Shown one piece after another: positions 52,638-63,927 of a DNA stretch of 64,000 nucleotides. Each line of letters begins with the position of its first letter. Positions within the stretch are counted from its first letter, which is position 1. Source of the DNA: Myxocyprinus asiaticus (lineage: Eukaryota; Chordata; Actinopteri; Cypriniformes; Catostomidae); assembly GCF_019703515.2 (NCBI RefSeq), contig NC_059382.1, positions 9,868,001 to 9,932,000 of the forward strand, given 5' to 3'. The notes beneath the pieces were generated by a model that worked only from the letters and a program-made list of their open reading frames with translations, had not been told where the DNA came from and searched no databases. A program made the position numbers and the translations under genes.

Positions 52638-53764
52638 TAGTGTTGTCACGGTGCCGAAATTTCACGGTTCTCGATACTAATTTAGATGCTAATATTATAA
52701 TGTGCTATTGAACACACCAGTTTAGTTATTTTTAATGATTTAATAATTAGTTTAATAATGATAGTTTAATAATTATTATTATTTTCCAGAACTTTCCAGA
52801 ACATTTTTTAAAGTTTAATTTAATATCATCATCAAAATGGTGTAATCAATATATTCTTAAACTTTTTAACAAGTGAAAATAGAACTTTTCAACATGTCAT
52901 TGCATTTTTTATTTTTTTTGCCAAACTTTTATTCAACAGCTGTCTTGCTTGTGATTATTTTGATTTATTATTATTATTACAGTGAATATATTTACTATAC
53001 AGTTTGTTGCTGACAAAACTATACAGAATTGTGCTTTTATTATGACGTGTGTTTTTTCCGTATGCTTCACTCTTCCGGATAAACAGTTCGCATCACAGTC
53101 CAGTGTGATCATTGAAGACTTGTCACGTCTGAAATCTCATCTCTTTACACTGGCCTTTGAGTCTGACAAATGAAATGTAGGACACAGTTTTGGAGTGTTT
53201 GTGTTTTAGATTACAGGTATTTGTGTATGTGGTTATTTTCAAATGTTATGTTTTAAATTTTATTACTGTGAAGCACTTTGGTCAACTCTGTTGATTCAGA
53301 TGTGATATAAATTAAGCTGAGCTGAGATTAAAGCGCAAATGCTGTGATTTTAATTATATAAATATATATTTTACATGTGCTGTGTGGTTCACAGTAGATT
53401 AGTGCTCTGCTCTGTCATCTCATTCAACGTGAATGATTCTCAATGTCTGTGGAGTTTCTAGAGGATGAGCGCAACTCATCTACAGCAAGATTGCTACCTT
53501 TAGCGGTTTAATAAATCACACTAGGACATGCCACGATTTTAATTGGATTAACTGTCCATTTAAGTGTACAAGGAGTAACAGAGCACACATTCAAAATAAG
53601 CCTGTGAGCATTTTAAAGCAGTCGTGTGTCAGTCATACTGTGCGCTGGTACTGGATTGAGTTGGTGCTCGGTACTACCGGTACTGAAGAAACACTGGTAT
53701 CGTTACATCTTTTTTATTTTAGTACTGACTTGCTACCGAAGTACCTGTACTTTTGACAACACTG
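52638..53764. mobile_element. hAT-like element with 8-bp target duplication
   Basis: Ends tagtgttgtcacggtgccg and the inverted gtacttttgacaacactg. Flanked by gttgcaat (52630-52637) and gttgcagt (53765-53772), 7 of 8 identical. The left part is AT-rich; 53060-53300 holds a short LINE-like tail. No transposase. Confidence 0.75.
52982..53330 (+). pseudogene. Possible LINE-type C-terminal fragment inside the hAT-like element
   Basis: A short open stretch ends SSVIIEDLSRLKSHLFTLAF then ESDK and stop, followed by gtgaagcactttggtcaa, a string common in 3' ends of fish LINEs and some genes. The match is to a general pattern only, so an old retrotransposon tail or a captured gene end are both possible. 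Confidence 0.35.
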
Positions 53765-53772
53765 GTTGCAGT

Positions 53773-54594
53773 CATTGTCTGCAGACCAGTCTTGGCCCTG
53801 CGAGCGGCCTACATGAAGGTTGCATGGATCTGGCAAGACCGTGAGATTATTGACAATTTGGTCATTTGAAATGCAAGAGAGTAGATTAACATCAAATGTG
53901 GATTTGCTTCAGTATGTTCTCACATTGATCCGCGACTTCAGTTCTCAACTCGCAACAACTCAACCCACTGAAAGGCAGTTCGTTTTACAGCTGAACATGT
54001 CCCTGTTAGCCAGTGTGATTTATCATGACATGTTTTATGGATAACTGCTTGAAATTCTTAATTTTTTCCACGTTCATCTGATATCATCAGTCATGCACTT
54101 CAAAATAAACTAGATTTGCATTATCTGGAGGATATACACCAGTACCTGCTAAGCAACAAAAGAATAGTGTTAGGCAAGCTTAGGTTTTTGCTTTGCTGCG
54201 TAAGGAGATTTTCGGGCCAAATGCATTTTTTCTAGCACATTACCATAGAGAAACAATAAAAAACAAAACAAAAACAGCCCGAATGGATTTGAAAATGTGT
54301 TCTGTGTGAACGGCCCCTTAAAGAAATGACACTGAGAGTTCGCTTTGTTGTTGTCATAGCGCTCAGCAGCACGTGTCTTGTTTTCGGTCAGATACACTCA
54401 AGAATCGACACATAACGGATATATAGGGATAAAAATATGCAAGATTGAAAAACTATAACAGTTTGGTATGCAAATAAATGTAAGAAAGATGACAAATTGC
54501 AATTTAGTATGCAAAAATTAAGATTACATCATGTTACATTTTGTAATGTTTGGGACTTTTTTTTTTATGTAATCTTTAAAAAAACTAAAAGTTT
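53773..54594. other. Intergenic or intron, nothing recognised
   Basis: No repeat ends, RNA gene or plausible exon in either strand. Confidence 0.5.
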
Positions 54595-55766
54595 TATATA
54601 TAATCCCTTTTTCAGGACACTGTATTTTAAATTTGTTTTGTAAAAATCCAAATAACTTTACAGATCTTTATTGTAAAAGGTTTAAACAATGTTTTCCATG
54701 CTTGTTCAGTGAATCATAAACAATTAATGAACATGCACCTGTGGAATGGTCGTTAAGATACTAACAGCTTACAGACTGTAGGCAATTATGGTCACAGTTA
54801 TAAAAACTTAGGACACTAAAGAGACCTTTCTACTGACTCTGAAAAACACCAAAAGAAAGATGTCCAGGGTCTCTGCTCATCTGCATGAACATGCCTTAGG
54901 CATGCTGCATGGAGGCATGAGGACTGCAGATGTGCCCAGGGCAATAAATTGCAATGTCCATACTGTGAGACGCCTAAGACAGCGCTACAGGGAGACAGGA
55001 AGGATAGCTGATCTTCATCGCAGTGGCAGACCAGTGTAACACCTGCACAGGATCGGTACATCCGAATATCACACCTGCGGGACAGGTACAGGATGGCAAC
55101 AACAACTGCCCAAGTTACACCAGGAAAGCACAATCCCTCCATCAGTGCTCAGGCTGTCCGCAATAGGCTGAGAGAGGCTGGACTGAGCGCTTGTAGGCCT
55201 GTTGTAAGGCAGGTCCTTACCAGACATCACCAGCAACAACGTCGCCTATGGGCACAGACCCACCTTCGCTGGACCAGACAGGACTGGCAAAAAGTGCTCT
55301 TCACTGACAAGTCGCGGTTTTGTCTCACCATAGGTGATGGTCAGACTCACGTTAATCGTCCAAGGAATGAGCGTTACACTGAGGCCTGTACTCAGGAGCG
55401 GGATCGATTTGGAGGTGGAGGGTCCGTCATGGTCTGGGGCAGTGTGTCACAATATCATCGGACTGAGCTTGTTGTCATTGCAGGCAATCTCAACACTGTG
55501 CGTTACAGGGAAGACATCCTCCTCCCTCATGTGGTACCCTTCCTGCAGGCTCATCCTGACATGACCCTCCAGCATGACAATGCCACCAGCCATACTGCTT
55601 GTTCTCTGCGTGATTTCCTGCAAGACAGGAATGTCAGTGTTCTGCCATAGCCAGCGAAGAGCCCGGATCTCAATCCCATTGAGCACGTCTGGGACCTGTT
55701 GGATCGGAGGGTGAGGGCTAGGGCCATTCCCCCCAGAAATGTCCGGGAACTTGCAAGTACCTTGGT

Positions 55767-58737
55767 TGTACTCAAGATGGCGCCGAGTATGGCTGCTGCG
55801 TTGCGAGCTCCGACACAACATGGTAGTGTTTTGTTTGTTTTGTTCACAATTCTTATGTTTTTTGTTTTGGATGTTGTCTGCCTTATTGTCTACGACAGAC
55901 AAACACTTTTGGACATTGATTCAGCAATTTCACACCGTAAACCGAACTTCACATTCCTCAATGCCGACCCGCTGTTTACAAACACGCAAGCGGAGCCCGT
56001 CCGGATCACGGATCAGTCCGGACACGGAAACGCAGGAGGAAAAGGGGAAACAGAGCCGGCGTTCTCATCAGAGTAAAACGCAGCACAAATCGACCCCCGC
56101 TACCCAGTATTCTACTGGCAAATGTTCAGTCTCTGGATAACAAGCTTTGCGAGCTGAAAGCGCGGATCTCTTTCCAACGAGAGACGAGGGACTGCTGCAT
56201 TATCTGCCTAACAGAAACTTGGATGTCTGCGGAGATTCCAGACTCAGCCATTGAACCCGCGGGGTTCTCCGTGCACCGAGCGGACAGAGCGAAAGACCTC
56301 TCAGGTAAAAGCAGAGGTGGTGGTGTATGTTTTATGATCAACAAATCCTGGTGTGATCAGAGGAACGTACATTCTATCAAGTCTTTCTACTCTCCTGATC
56401 TGGAATTTCTCATGCTTCTGTGTCGACCATTCTGGCTACCGAGGGAATTCACAGCAGTCATTATCACAGCTGTGTACATCCCCCACAAGCTGACACAGAC
56501 CGGGCAATCAAGGAACTGTATGGGAGTATAAGTGAGCAGGAAACCGCGCACCCTGAGGCCACGTTCATTGTGACCAGGGACTTTAATAAAGCCAGTTTCA
56601 AATCAGTCGCACCAAAATACCACCAGCACATTAGTTTCAACACATGAGGGGACCGGGTTTTGGACCATTGCTACTCTCCCTTCCGGGATGGCTACAAATC
56701 CCTCCCCCGCCCACCATTTGGCAAATCGGACCACACTTCCATTCTGCTTCTGCCCGCTTACAGGCAGAAACTGAAACAGGAAGCACCCACCCTCAGAACG
56801 ATCCAGTGCTGGTCGGACCAATCAGACTCTACGCTACAGGACTGTTTTGATCACACAGACTGGGAGATGTTCTGGTCCACCTCTGATGACGACATCGAGC
56901 TTTACGCTGATAGCGTAATGTGTTTCATCAAAAAGTGCGTGGAGGACGTCGTTCCGACCAGAACAACACGGATCTATCTGAACCAGAAGCCATGGATAAA
57001 TAGTGATGTTCGCACGGCACTTAATTTGCGGACCTCCGCTTTCAATTCCGGGAATGCGGAGGAGCATAAACAAGCCAGTTATGCCCTCCGAAAAACTATC
57101 AGAACAGCAAAACACCAGTACAGGAACAAGATTGAAGGACAGTTTAACACCACCAACTCTAGAAGCATGTGGCCGGAAATTAACATCATCACGGACTTTA
57201 AAGGGAATAAAAACTCCATGAACACCGCTGCCTCTCTCCCGGATGAGCTAAATACTTTTTATGCTTGTTTTGAGGGAAATAACACCGCCCTCACGGAGAG
57301 AGCTCTCGCGGCCGAAGCTACAGAGGTTAGTTCACTCTCCGTCTCTGTAGCGGATGTAACCCGATCCTTCCAACGGGTGAATATCCGCAAAGCCGCGGGC
57401 CCAGGCGGCATTCCGGGCCGCGTCATCAGATCATGCGCGAACCAGCTGGCTGGTGTTTTTATAGACGCCAGGTGGTTAGAATAGGCAGCAACATCTCCTC
57501 CTCACTGACCCTCAACACTGGAGCCCCACAGGGCTGTGTTCTCAGCCCACTACTGTATTCCTTGTACACACATGACTGTGTGGCAACACATAGCTCCAAT
57601 GCCATCATTAAGTTTGCTGATGACACAATGGTGGTAGGTCTGATCACTGACAATAATGAAACAGCCTACAGAGAGGAGGTGCACACTGACACACTGGTGT
57701 CAGGAGCACAACCTCTCCCTCAACGTCAGTAAGACAAAGGAGCTTGTGGTGGACTTCAGAAGAAAAGAGAGAGAACACAGTCCCATCACCATCAATGGAG
57801 CACCAGTGGAGAGAGTCAGCAGCTTCAAGTTCCTGGGTGTCCACATCACTGAGGAACTCACATGGTCCATCCACACTGAAGTCATTGTGAAGAAGGCTCA
57901 TCAGCGCCTCTTCTTCCTGAGACGGCTGAGGAAGTTTGGAATTAACCGCCAAATCCTCACGCGGTTCTACACCTGCATTTTAGAGAGCATCCTGACTGGC
58001 TGCATCTCTGCCTGGTACGACAATAGCACAGCCCACAACCACAAAGCACTGCAAAGGGTGGTGCGAACTGCCAGACACATCATCAGAGGTGAGCTTCACT
58101 CCCTCCAGGACATATATACAAGGCGGTGTGTGAAAAAAGCTCGGAGGAACATCAGAGACTCCAGCCACCTGAGCCATGGGCTGTTCTCACTGCTACCATC
58201 AGGCAGGCGGTATCGCAGCATCAGGACCCGCACCAGCTGACTCCGTGATAGCTTCTTCCCCCAAGCAATCAGACTTTTGAACTCTTGATCTCCAATGATC
58301 ATAATACATCAGCACTGCACTTTATTACTCTTACTCTAATATCTCACACCGGACTGTCATAAATTATATTATTATTATATTATGTCTCTCTTAACAACTT
58401 ACTATCAACCGACAGCCTGAGTGTCAATACAGTACAATACTATACATTCTATATATACTATATATACTTTTTCATTTTATTTTTATTGAATAATGTGTAT
58501 CTATATTGTGTGTATTGTATACTGTACAGTGTATGTTACTATTTGTATATTGTTTTGTGTAATTATGTGTATATTAGACTTTAAATTGTGCTGTGTTAAT
58601 TTGATGTTATTGTAAATTGGTATATGTCTCATCACTGTCACGACTGCTATGTTGATCGGAACTGCACCCAAGAATTTCACACACCATTGCACTTGTGTTT
58701 ATGGCTGTGTGACAATAAAAGTGATTTGATTTGATTT
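55767..58737 (+). mobile_element. L2/CR1-type LINE, nearly full length but internally deleted
   Basis: About 3.0 kb, starting tactcaagatggcgccgag and ending gacaataaaagtgatttgat plus TTGAT repeats, the short 3' tandem tail typical of L2/CR1-type LINEs. It lies between codons of the Tc1 transposase, so both ends are fixed to within a few bases. No clear target duplication apart from a shared TTGG. Confidence 0.88.
56100..58240 (+). pseudogene. LINE endonuclease and reverse transcriptase remnant
   Basis: Endonuclease part: LLANVQSLDNKLCELKARIS, then CLTETWM (56210) and the linker up to GFGKSDHTSI-type sequence, with one frame change near 56525 and a stop at 56645-56647. Reverse-transcriptase part: RKAAGPGGIPGRVI, then after a junction near 57465 GAPQGCVLSPLLYSLYTHDC, FADDTMVVG (catalytic Asp pair) and the C-terminal segment to 58240. 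About 125 codons normally between the two parts, including the first catalytic Asp motif, are missing. Not functional. Confidence 0.88.
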
Positions 58738-59528
58738 GGAAGAGTGGGGTAACATCTCACAGCAAGAACTGGCAAATCTGGTGCAGTCCATGAGGAGGAG
58801 ATGCATTGCAGTACATTAATGCAGCTGGTGGCCACACCAGATACTGACTGTTACTTTTGATTTTGACCCCCCCTTATTTCTGGGACACATCATTCCATTT
58901 CTGTTAGTCACATGTCTGTGAAACTTGTTCAGTTTATGTCTTAGTTGTTGAATCTTTTTATGTTCATACAAATATTTACACATGTTAAATTTCTTTTTTG
59001 AGAGGACGTTTCTTTTTTGGCTGAATATATATATAATATATATATATATTAATATTTGTACATAAACCAAAAATATATAGCACACCTAAGCTTAAATCTA
59101 CTAACCATAACAAAGTTTGAATGGAGATTGCATTTTAAGTGGTTTGGGCTGAATTAATTGAAAAATTTTAAGACTTAGAATTAGGAGTTCAGAACAAACC
59201 CTAACCTCTGTTTTGAGGATTATCATTGCAGTTCTGCTATGCAAGCACTAATAAATTAAACAAAACCTAAAAGCTGATGCGTTTAGTTTGAAGAGTACCA
59301 GTTATGACAACCAGTGCTTTGAAAAACAGATCAGAGGTGGCAGCACAGTTTGAAAAGCAGTGTCCACAGTCTGCATTTCAGTGAAGTGGAGCAACCAGCC
59401 GTCTGTGTTCACATGAAGTCTGTCTGTCTTTCTCTCTGTTTGTCAGTTATTTCCATATAACATTTTATAGTGCAAATGTGTCGCAGCTGGGAAAGATGAG
59501 ATGGTGAGAGAAAGAGGTTATGTATACA

Positions 59529-59535
<7 letters not shown>

Positions 59536-59613
<78 letters not shown>
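59536..59613. repeat. (AT)n-(GT)n compound microsatellite
   Basis: About 13 AT units followed by about 25 GT units. Confidence 0.97.
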
Positions 59614-59617
<4 letters not shown>

Positions 59618-60125
59618 TGTATGTATGGAGGAGGGGAGATGAGATTCAGCCCCTAGTTTGATTGTGAAGCATGTAGCTGTTGTGCTAGATGTCTGAATAA
59701 CTGATGTGTTTTGCTGTGAGGAGGCGTACAGCTCTGTTTGTTTGTGCTAGTGGCAGAAGAGCAACAATTTACAAAATGATTTTACATGGATTGGTGAGAA
59801 CAAACCACTTCAATCAGAAACACCGTGGTTTCAACAGAACATCATAAACTTGTACTGAATGTCTTAATCAGAAACCCTATTTTGGCATTTAGCTATCCAC
59901 GTTATCAGTAGGCCTGTCTTTCCATCTTATCAGTATTTAGCCCCGTTCACACCACCAGCGACTTTTTGCTTGATGTCGCTAGTTCCTGTACTGTGAAGTT
60001 GCTAGTGGGTGTTCCTATTGCTGTCACTAACGTTATTAGTGGACTGCACGTCTGGCTATAGCTTTAGAAAATCTCATCACAGATGAGATGTACTGCCAGT
60101 AAAACTAAGTTTTTATTCTTATTTG

Positions 60126-60693
60126 ACAAGGAATCAGTTCCCTTGCCTCATAAGTCTGCAGGAGAGGATGCTTTATATAACCTCCATCAATGCTTGTGCC
60201 ATCATATCATTATCAAGATGAACGATCTATCAATAAATGAATTAAACTCTCTCAGAATGGCGACAGTTTGTGGCACGGTTTTCCATCATTGTTTATATCC
60301 GTGCATGTGGTTACAGACAAATGGTATAGAACAGTCAAATCCCTCACAACATTATAACTGCTCTTGCATTTATCGCTCCAGATCACCAAGTTTCAATATT
60401 GTTGGTCAAAATATGCATTTCTTCCACTATTTTCCCTAACTTGTTTGGTAAGCTGCATAACTGGCCATTAATCTGATTAAATTTTGACAACTAATCAGTT
60501 TTCTTGCCCCTAAAAACTAACTTTCTGGAGGGGAAAGTGTTTGTATATGCATTGCGGCAGTGCATAGTGCATCATGTCATCAACAAGATGATCAATCAAA
60601 CTTCCTTGGAATGCCGTCAAGTTCTGACACGTTTTTCCATGCATTATTTTTTTTATTATTTCTCTGCATGTGGGCAGAGACAAATCATATAGA
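60126..60693. repeat. Diverged tandem duplication, about 362-bp period
   Basis: 60126-60331 and 60488-60693 align: tcagttcccttgcc/tcagttttcttgcc, catcatatcattatcaagatga/catcatgtcatcaacaagatga, cacggttttccatcat/cacgtttttccatgca, gcatgtgg...cagacaaat/gcatgtgg...gagacaaat. The copies differ at many positions, so the duplication is old. Confidence 0.7.
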
Positions 60694-60902
60694 AAAGTGA
60701 AATTTCTTACCGTAACAAAAACTTCTCCATCTTGCACCTCTGTCTAGAAGCAGCCAATCAAAGTGGTGCATTGGATTCATTTTTTGAGGATGTGGAAGCA
60801 AAGCTTAAAGAGCAGAGCAGCTCAATCTTAAGGTCTCATTCTATGTCTCGCCATCTCTCTCTCTCTCTCTCTGTCTGGCTAAGTGGTGAAGATGCTCTGT
60901 AG

Positions 60903-61074
60903 GGTTTAATAGAGAGCAGCATGGACGAGGCTGCCAGCCAGCTGGAGAGAGACCATGTTCACAGTGTGTACGAGAGGATCGCACCCTACTTCAATGACAG
61001 CCGTTACAAGGCTTGGCCCAAGGTCAAGCAGTTCCTGTTGGAGCAGGAGCCCGGCAGCATTGTGGCTGATGTAG
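60903..61074 (+). CDS. trmt9b: trmt9b first coding exon (start ATG 60921)
   Basis: The ATG at 60921 opens MDEAASQLERDHVHSVYERI to QEPGSIVADV, matching the N-terminus of vertebrate TRMT9B (KIAA1456), a class I AdoMet-dependent methyltransferase related to yeast Trm9 (tRNA wobble-uridine modification). A probable acceptor (gctctgtag) precedes the 18-nt leader and the donor is GTAG|gtaagg at 61074/61075. The ALKBH8 methyltransferase domain is similar, but the start Met directly before this segment and the PLVD and LPYRDGCFDA strings favour TRMT9B. The feature includes 18 nt of 5' UTR. Confidence 0.9.
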
Positions 61075-61257
61075 GTAAGGCTCCATCTTCAAGCTTTTCT
61101 GTCTCTTTTAATGCTGATATGTGTTATTTGTTGATATTACAACTCTTTCTCATATCCCAGCTTAATATGCAGAGACAACTACAAGTAAGCCATTATTATA
61201 TCAGGGGTGAGTTTGGGGCAGGACTATCTGTTTGTACTATGAATAAAGTCGTCATGG

Positions 61258-61385
61258 GTGAAAGGTGCCATGCGTTGTTCCTGGGAGGGTACTCAGCCTC
61301 ACAGGCTCCATATGGTTAGGATTAGGGTGGGGGCGGGGTTAGGACATCTGCTGCCTCCCAGGAACAAACTGTGGCACCTTTTTAC
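61258..61385. repeat. Short inverted-repeat element
   Basis: gaaaggtgccatgcgttgttcctgggagg near 61259 is mirrored by cctcccaggaacaaactgtggcacctttt near 61355, about 128 bp in all. It lies in the first coding intron of trmt9b. Confidence 0.75.
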
Positions 61386-62458
61386 AACCGGCGAATGGAG
61401 TGCAGTGGTCAGGTTCCAGAAGTAAAAAGCCCATTCAATTTTTCCATTGGGGAACTGATTATTAACAATAACTTTTAAACCTGTAAAAGCAGACCTACTG
61501 TAAGCTCGAGGTTGTTAATCGAAAAAAAGATGGTGTTTAATAGTGGAATTCCTGGTGGAGAACTACACTACCCATGAATCCTGAAGAGAAAGATCCACCA
61601 ATAAGAGAATGCAAACCGCTGCAAAAGAGCTATGCAGCGATCACCCACTTGACGCACTCTGAATGACGCTATCAAGTCAGTCTTCCTACACTCTCAAACT
61701 ACTTGTATATTACTATATATTTTAATACTTTGCAATATACTTTAAATATATTGTTTCTATACTTATAATCAATTACTTTAAATCAATAGTTTAAATTTTT
61801 CCATTGTTTTTAATTCGATTACATAATTTGCAAAGCTTTATGGGATTGTAGTCCATTCCCTCATAAAAAGTCTTAAGAAATCCCTATGGAAAAAATAGAT
61901 GGGAAAAATACTTCCGGAACCAAGACAGTTGAAAAAGTGTGCATGCACAGTTGCGTTCTGTTGAAGACCTGGAAAAAACTGTGATTATTTTTTGCATTTC
62001 CATTTGGTGATGTCAGTGGTGCAAAGATTACATTCAGCAGCTTTAAACAAGCTCTTTGACATTTCATACTCTAGAACTAGAGTATAAAAAGTGCCTCTAC
62101 CTTTAGTTCAAAGTGATGAAGTACTGTAATCTTGTTTTGTTTGTAAATGAATGACAGCAGGGTTTCATCTCAAGAATTGTTCTCCGACTGCTGAAAAGAA
62201 ATCCATTCAGTCCCATCTTTTATCTATTGCCTTGAAAAATCTGATTACGATTAATGTCCTGTTATCACATGCAGCCTTTGTTGATGGCATGTGGTGCACC
62301 AACACCTGAAAGAAACTGCAATTTTTCATATTAAAGTTTAATAAGTATGAATATGCACCAAGATATTAAAGCAAAAGGCCGAAAAAGAGTCCAGATATTC
62401 ATATATTCTATAGAGTAAAAAACTGATTTAAATGCATTATTATTTTTAAATGTTGCAG
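61386..62458. other. trmt9b intron
   Basis: The segment ending cattcagcagctttaaa (about 62046) resembles the right end of a dispersed MITE. Otherwise nothing recognised. Confidence 0.45.
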
Positions 62459-62632
62459 GTTGTGGCAATGGCAAATATCTGCACATCAATGAGAATATCT
62501 TCAAGCTGGGCTGTGATGTGTGTCGCCCGCTGGTGGACTCTGCGTGGAGTCAGGGTCACGAGGTGCAACTTTGTGATGGCCTGCGTTTACCCTATAGAGA
62601 CGGCTGTTTCGACGCCGTACTCTCCATTGCAG
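62459..62632 (+). CDS. trmt9b: trmt9b second coding exon, AdoMet-binding motif I
   Basis: 174 nt, acceptor atgttgcag, donor GCAG|gtaatg. Joined to the previous exon it completes DVGCGNGKYL, the glycine-rich AdoMet-binding motif I, and continues through GCDVCRPLVDSAWSQGHEV to YRDGCFDAVLSIA. Phases match (1 nt carried in, 1 nt carried out). The following exons, which should begin with the VIHH segment and carry the long C-terminal region, lie beyond 64000. Confidence 0.92.
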
Positions 62633-63730
62633 GTAATGCATCGACGTAAACATCCAGATACGTTCACTAGTAGGGATGGGAATGGTACAAAATTCCACTT
62701 AAGGAGTTCAGTTCTTTAATGATTCCATTAAAAATTATTTTATATCATTCATTTTTTAGTCTTTACAAGTTTTTTAGAATTTAAAAAAAACAAATTTAGT
62801 CATCGTTTACTCACCCCTGTGTTGTTATAACCACATATGACTTTTTCTTTTTCTTAACACAAAGGGAAAATTGTTAAAAAAATGTTGTGCTCAGTGAAGT
62901 CATACAATGGCAGTTTATGGTGACTACCTCTTTAAGCTCAAAACACACTCACAATTCAGAACACACACACACATACACACACACACACATATTATATGTT
63001 TTAAAATAGGAGTGGAAGTCAGAAACTCGTAATTTTATTGCATCAAATAAAACACAGAAATATTGATGACTTTGACTTTTGAGATAAGACTCATCCAAAA
63101 TATATAAAATATATCAAAAAGTCCTTTGGATATCTGTTACTTAAGTCTAAATGATATTAAAAGTGACATGAAATGATTTTTGCTAATCATTTTCCACTCT
63201 TGCCTATTATCATTTTCAAGTGAACATAAAAGTAATGATTGTGGTTTAGAGTGTCAAGAACCATTCTGACTGTCATTGGACTGATTCAGATTGATAACTC
63301 ATGAGTTCGAGACTTATTTGTGAGGCTTTTTGACTCATTTCAAAAACTGACTAAAACAAGTCATTTACTCACGAATCAGATTACACTGGTCGCGTTGTTG
63401 TTGCATTTGCCATTGTGAGAACAACCAGTCTCATTTAATTAATTCTGCAATTTCACAAGTCATCTAAAAGTAATTCTTCTGCCGTATTGCTTTAGATTCA
63501 GTAGTGGAGATTCACTTGAATGGAGACCCATCCACAGTTTTCCTGAGCAACCACTGAGTGGCACAATGATGATTCTAACTGCCTGTTTTCTGTTTCTGGT
63601 CTTGAGACGCAGTGTAAAACTAACTGAAACGAGCGATCCAGATCGAGTGTAAGTTTTTTGGGGGGAGTAAAATGAATTTCAGGCTCAACTTGTGCTATTG
63701 TTGTGCCCTTGTCATAACAACTCAAAGTAG
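62633..63730. other. trmt9b intron
   Basis: agggatgggaatggtacaaaa at 62673 is a repeat start related to 25619. (CA)n at 62962-62990. 62795-62945 (ttagtcatcgtttactcacc) is a degraded MITE arm. Confidence 0.5.
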
Positions 63731-63927
63731 TTAAAGGGATAGTTCACCCAAAAATGAAAACTCTCTCATCATTTACTCATCCTCATGCCATCCCAGATGT
63801 GTATGACTTTTTCTTCTGCAGAACGCAAATGAAGATGCTGAAGAAAGACAGTCGTACACATCTGGGATGGCATCAAGGCAAGTGAATAATGAGAGAATTT
63901 TCATTTTTGGGTGAACTATTCCTTTAA
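63731..63927. mobile_element. Compact palindromic MITE followed by inner MITE sequence
   Basis: Left arm ttaaagggatagttcaccca and right arm ttttgggtgaactattcctt lie only about 110 bp apart. The sequence then continues with tattgatctgtttctcaccc and ggatttaaccactggagtct, which in other copies lie inside the element. The order suggests an insertion within a longer copy that extends past 64000. Confidence 0.75.

Larger units (their letters stand above)
54860..58819 (+). pseudogene. Tc1 transposase (Tcb1-like), frameshifted and interrupted by a LINE
   Basis: Begins MSRVSAHLHEHALGMLHGGM at 54860. A small deletion near 55035 shifts the frame and TAG at 55648-55650 replaces the Trp before PAKSPDLNPIEHVWD. 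The coding sequence stops at ...RELASTLV (55766) and resumes after the LINE as EEWGNISQQELANLVQSMRR, ending at TAA 58817-58819. The catalytic Asp (FTDKSRF; Glu to Lys next to it), Asp (LQHDNATSH) and Glu (NPIEHVW) remain. Confidence 0.9.
54595..59030 (+). mobile_element. Tc1/mariner element (Tcb1-like) split by a LINE
   Basis: The left part runs from about ccctttttcaggacactgta to 55766, the right part from 58738 to gagaggacgtttcttttttg near 59020. The non-coding parts match a fish Tc1 family I recall well. The left TIR is degraded, so the left limit is approximate. Confidence 0.85.
59031..60902. other. trmt9b upstream region
   Basis: Holds the compound microsatellite at 59536 and the duplication at 60126. 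A (CT)n run at 60853-60872 lies about 30 bp before the probable acceptor of the ATG exon. Confidence 0.5.

Noticed and set aside
60921..62632. ALKBH8 methyltransferase domain
   Set aside because: The Met starts directly before the domain, without AlkB or RRM parts upstream, and the strings after motif I are closer to TRMT9B.
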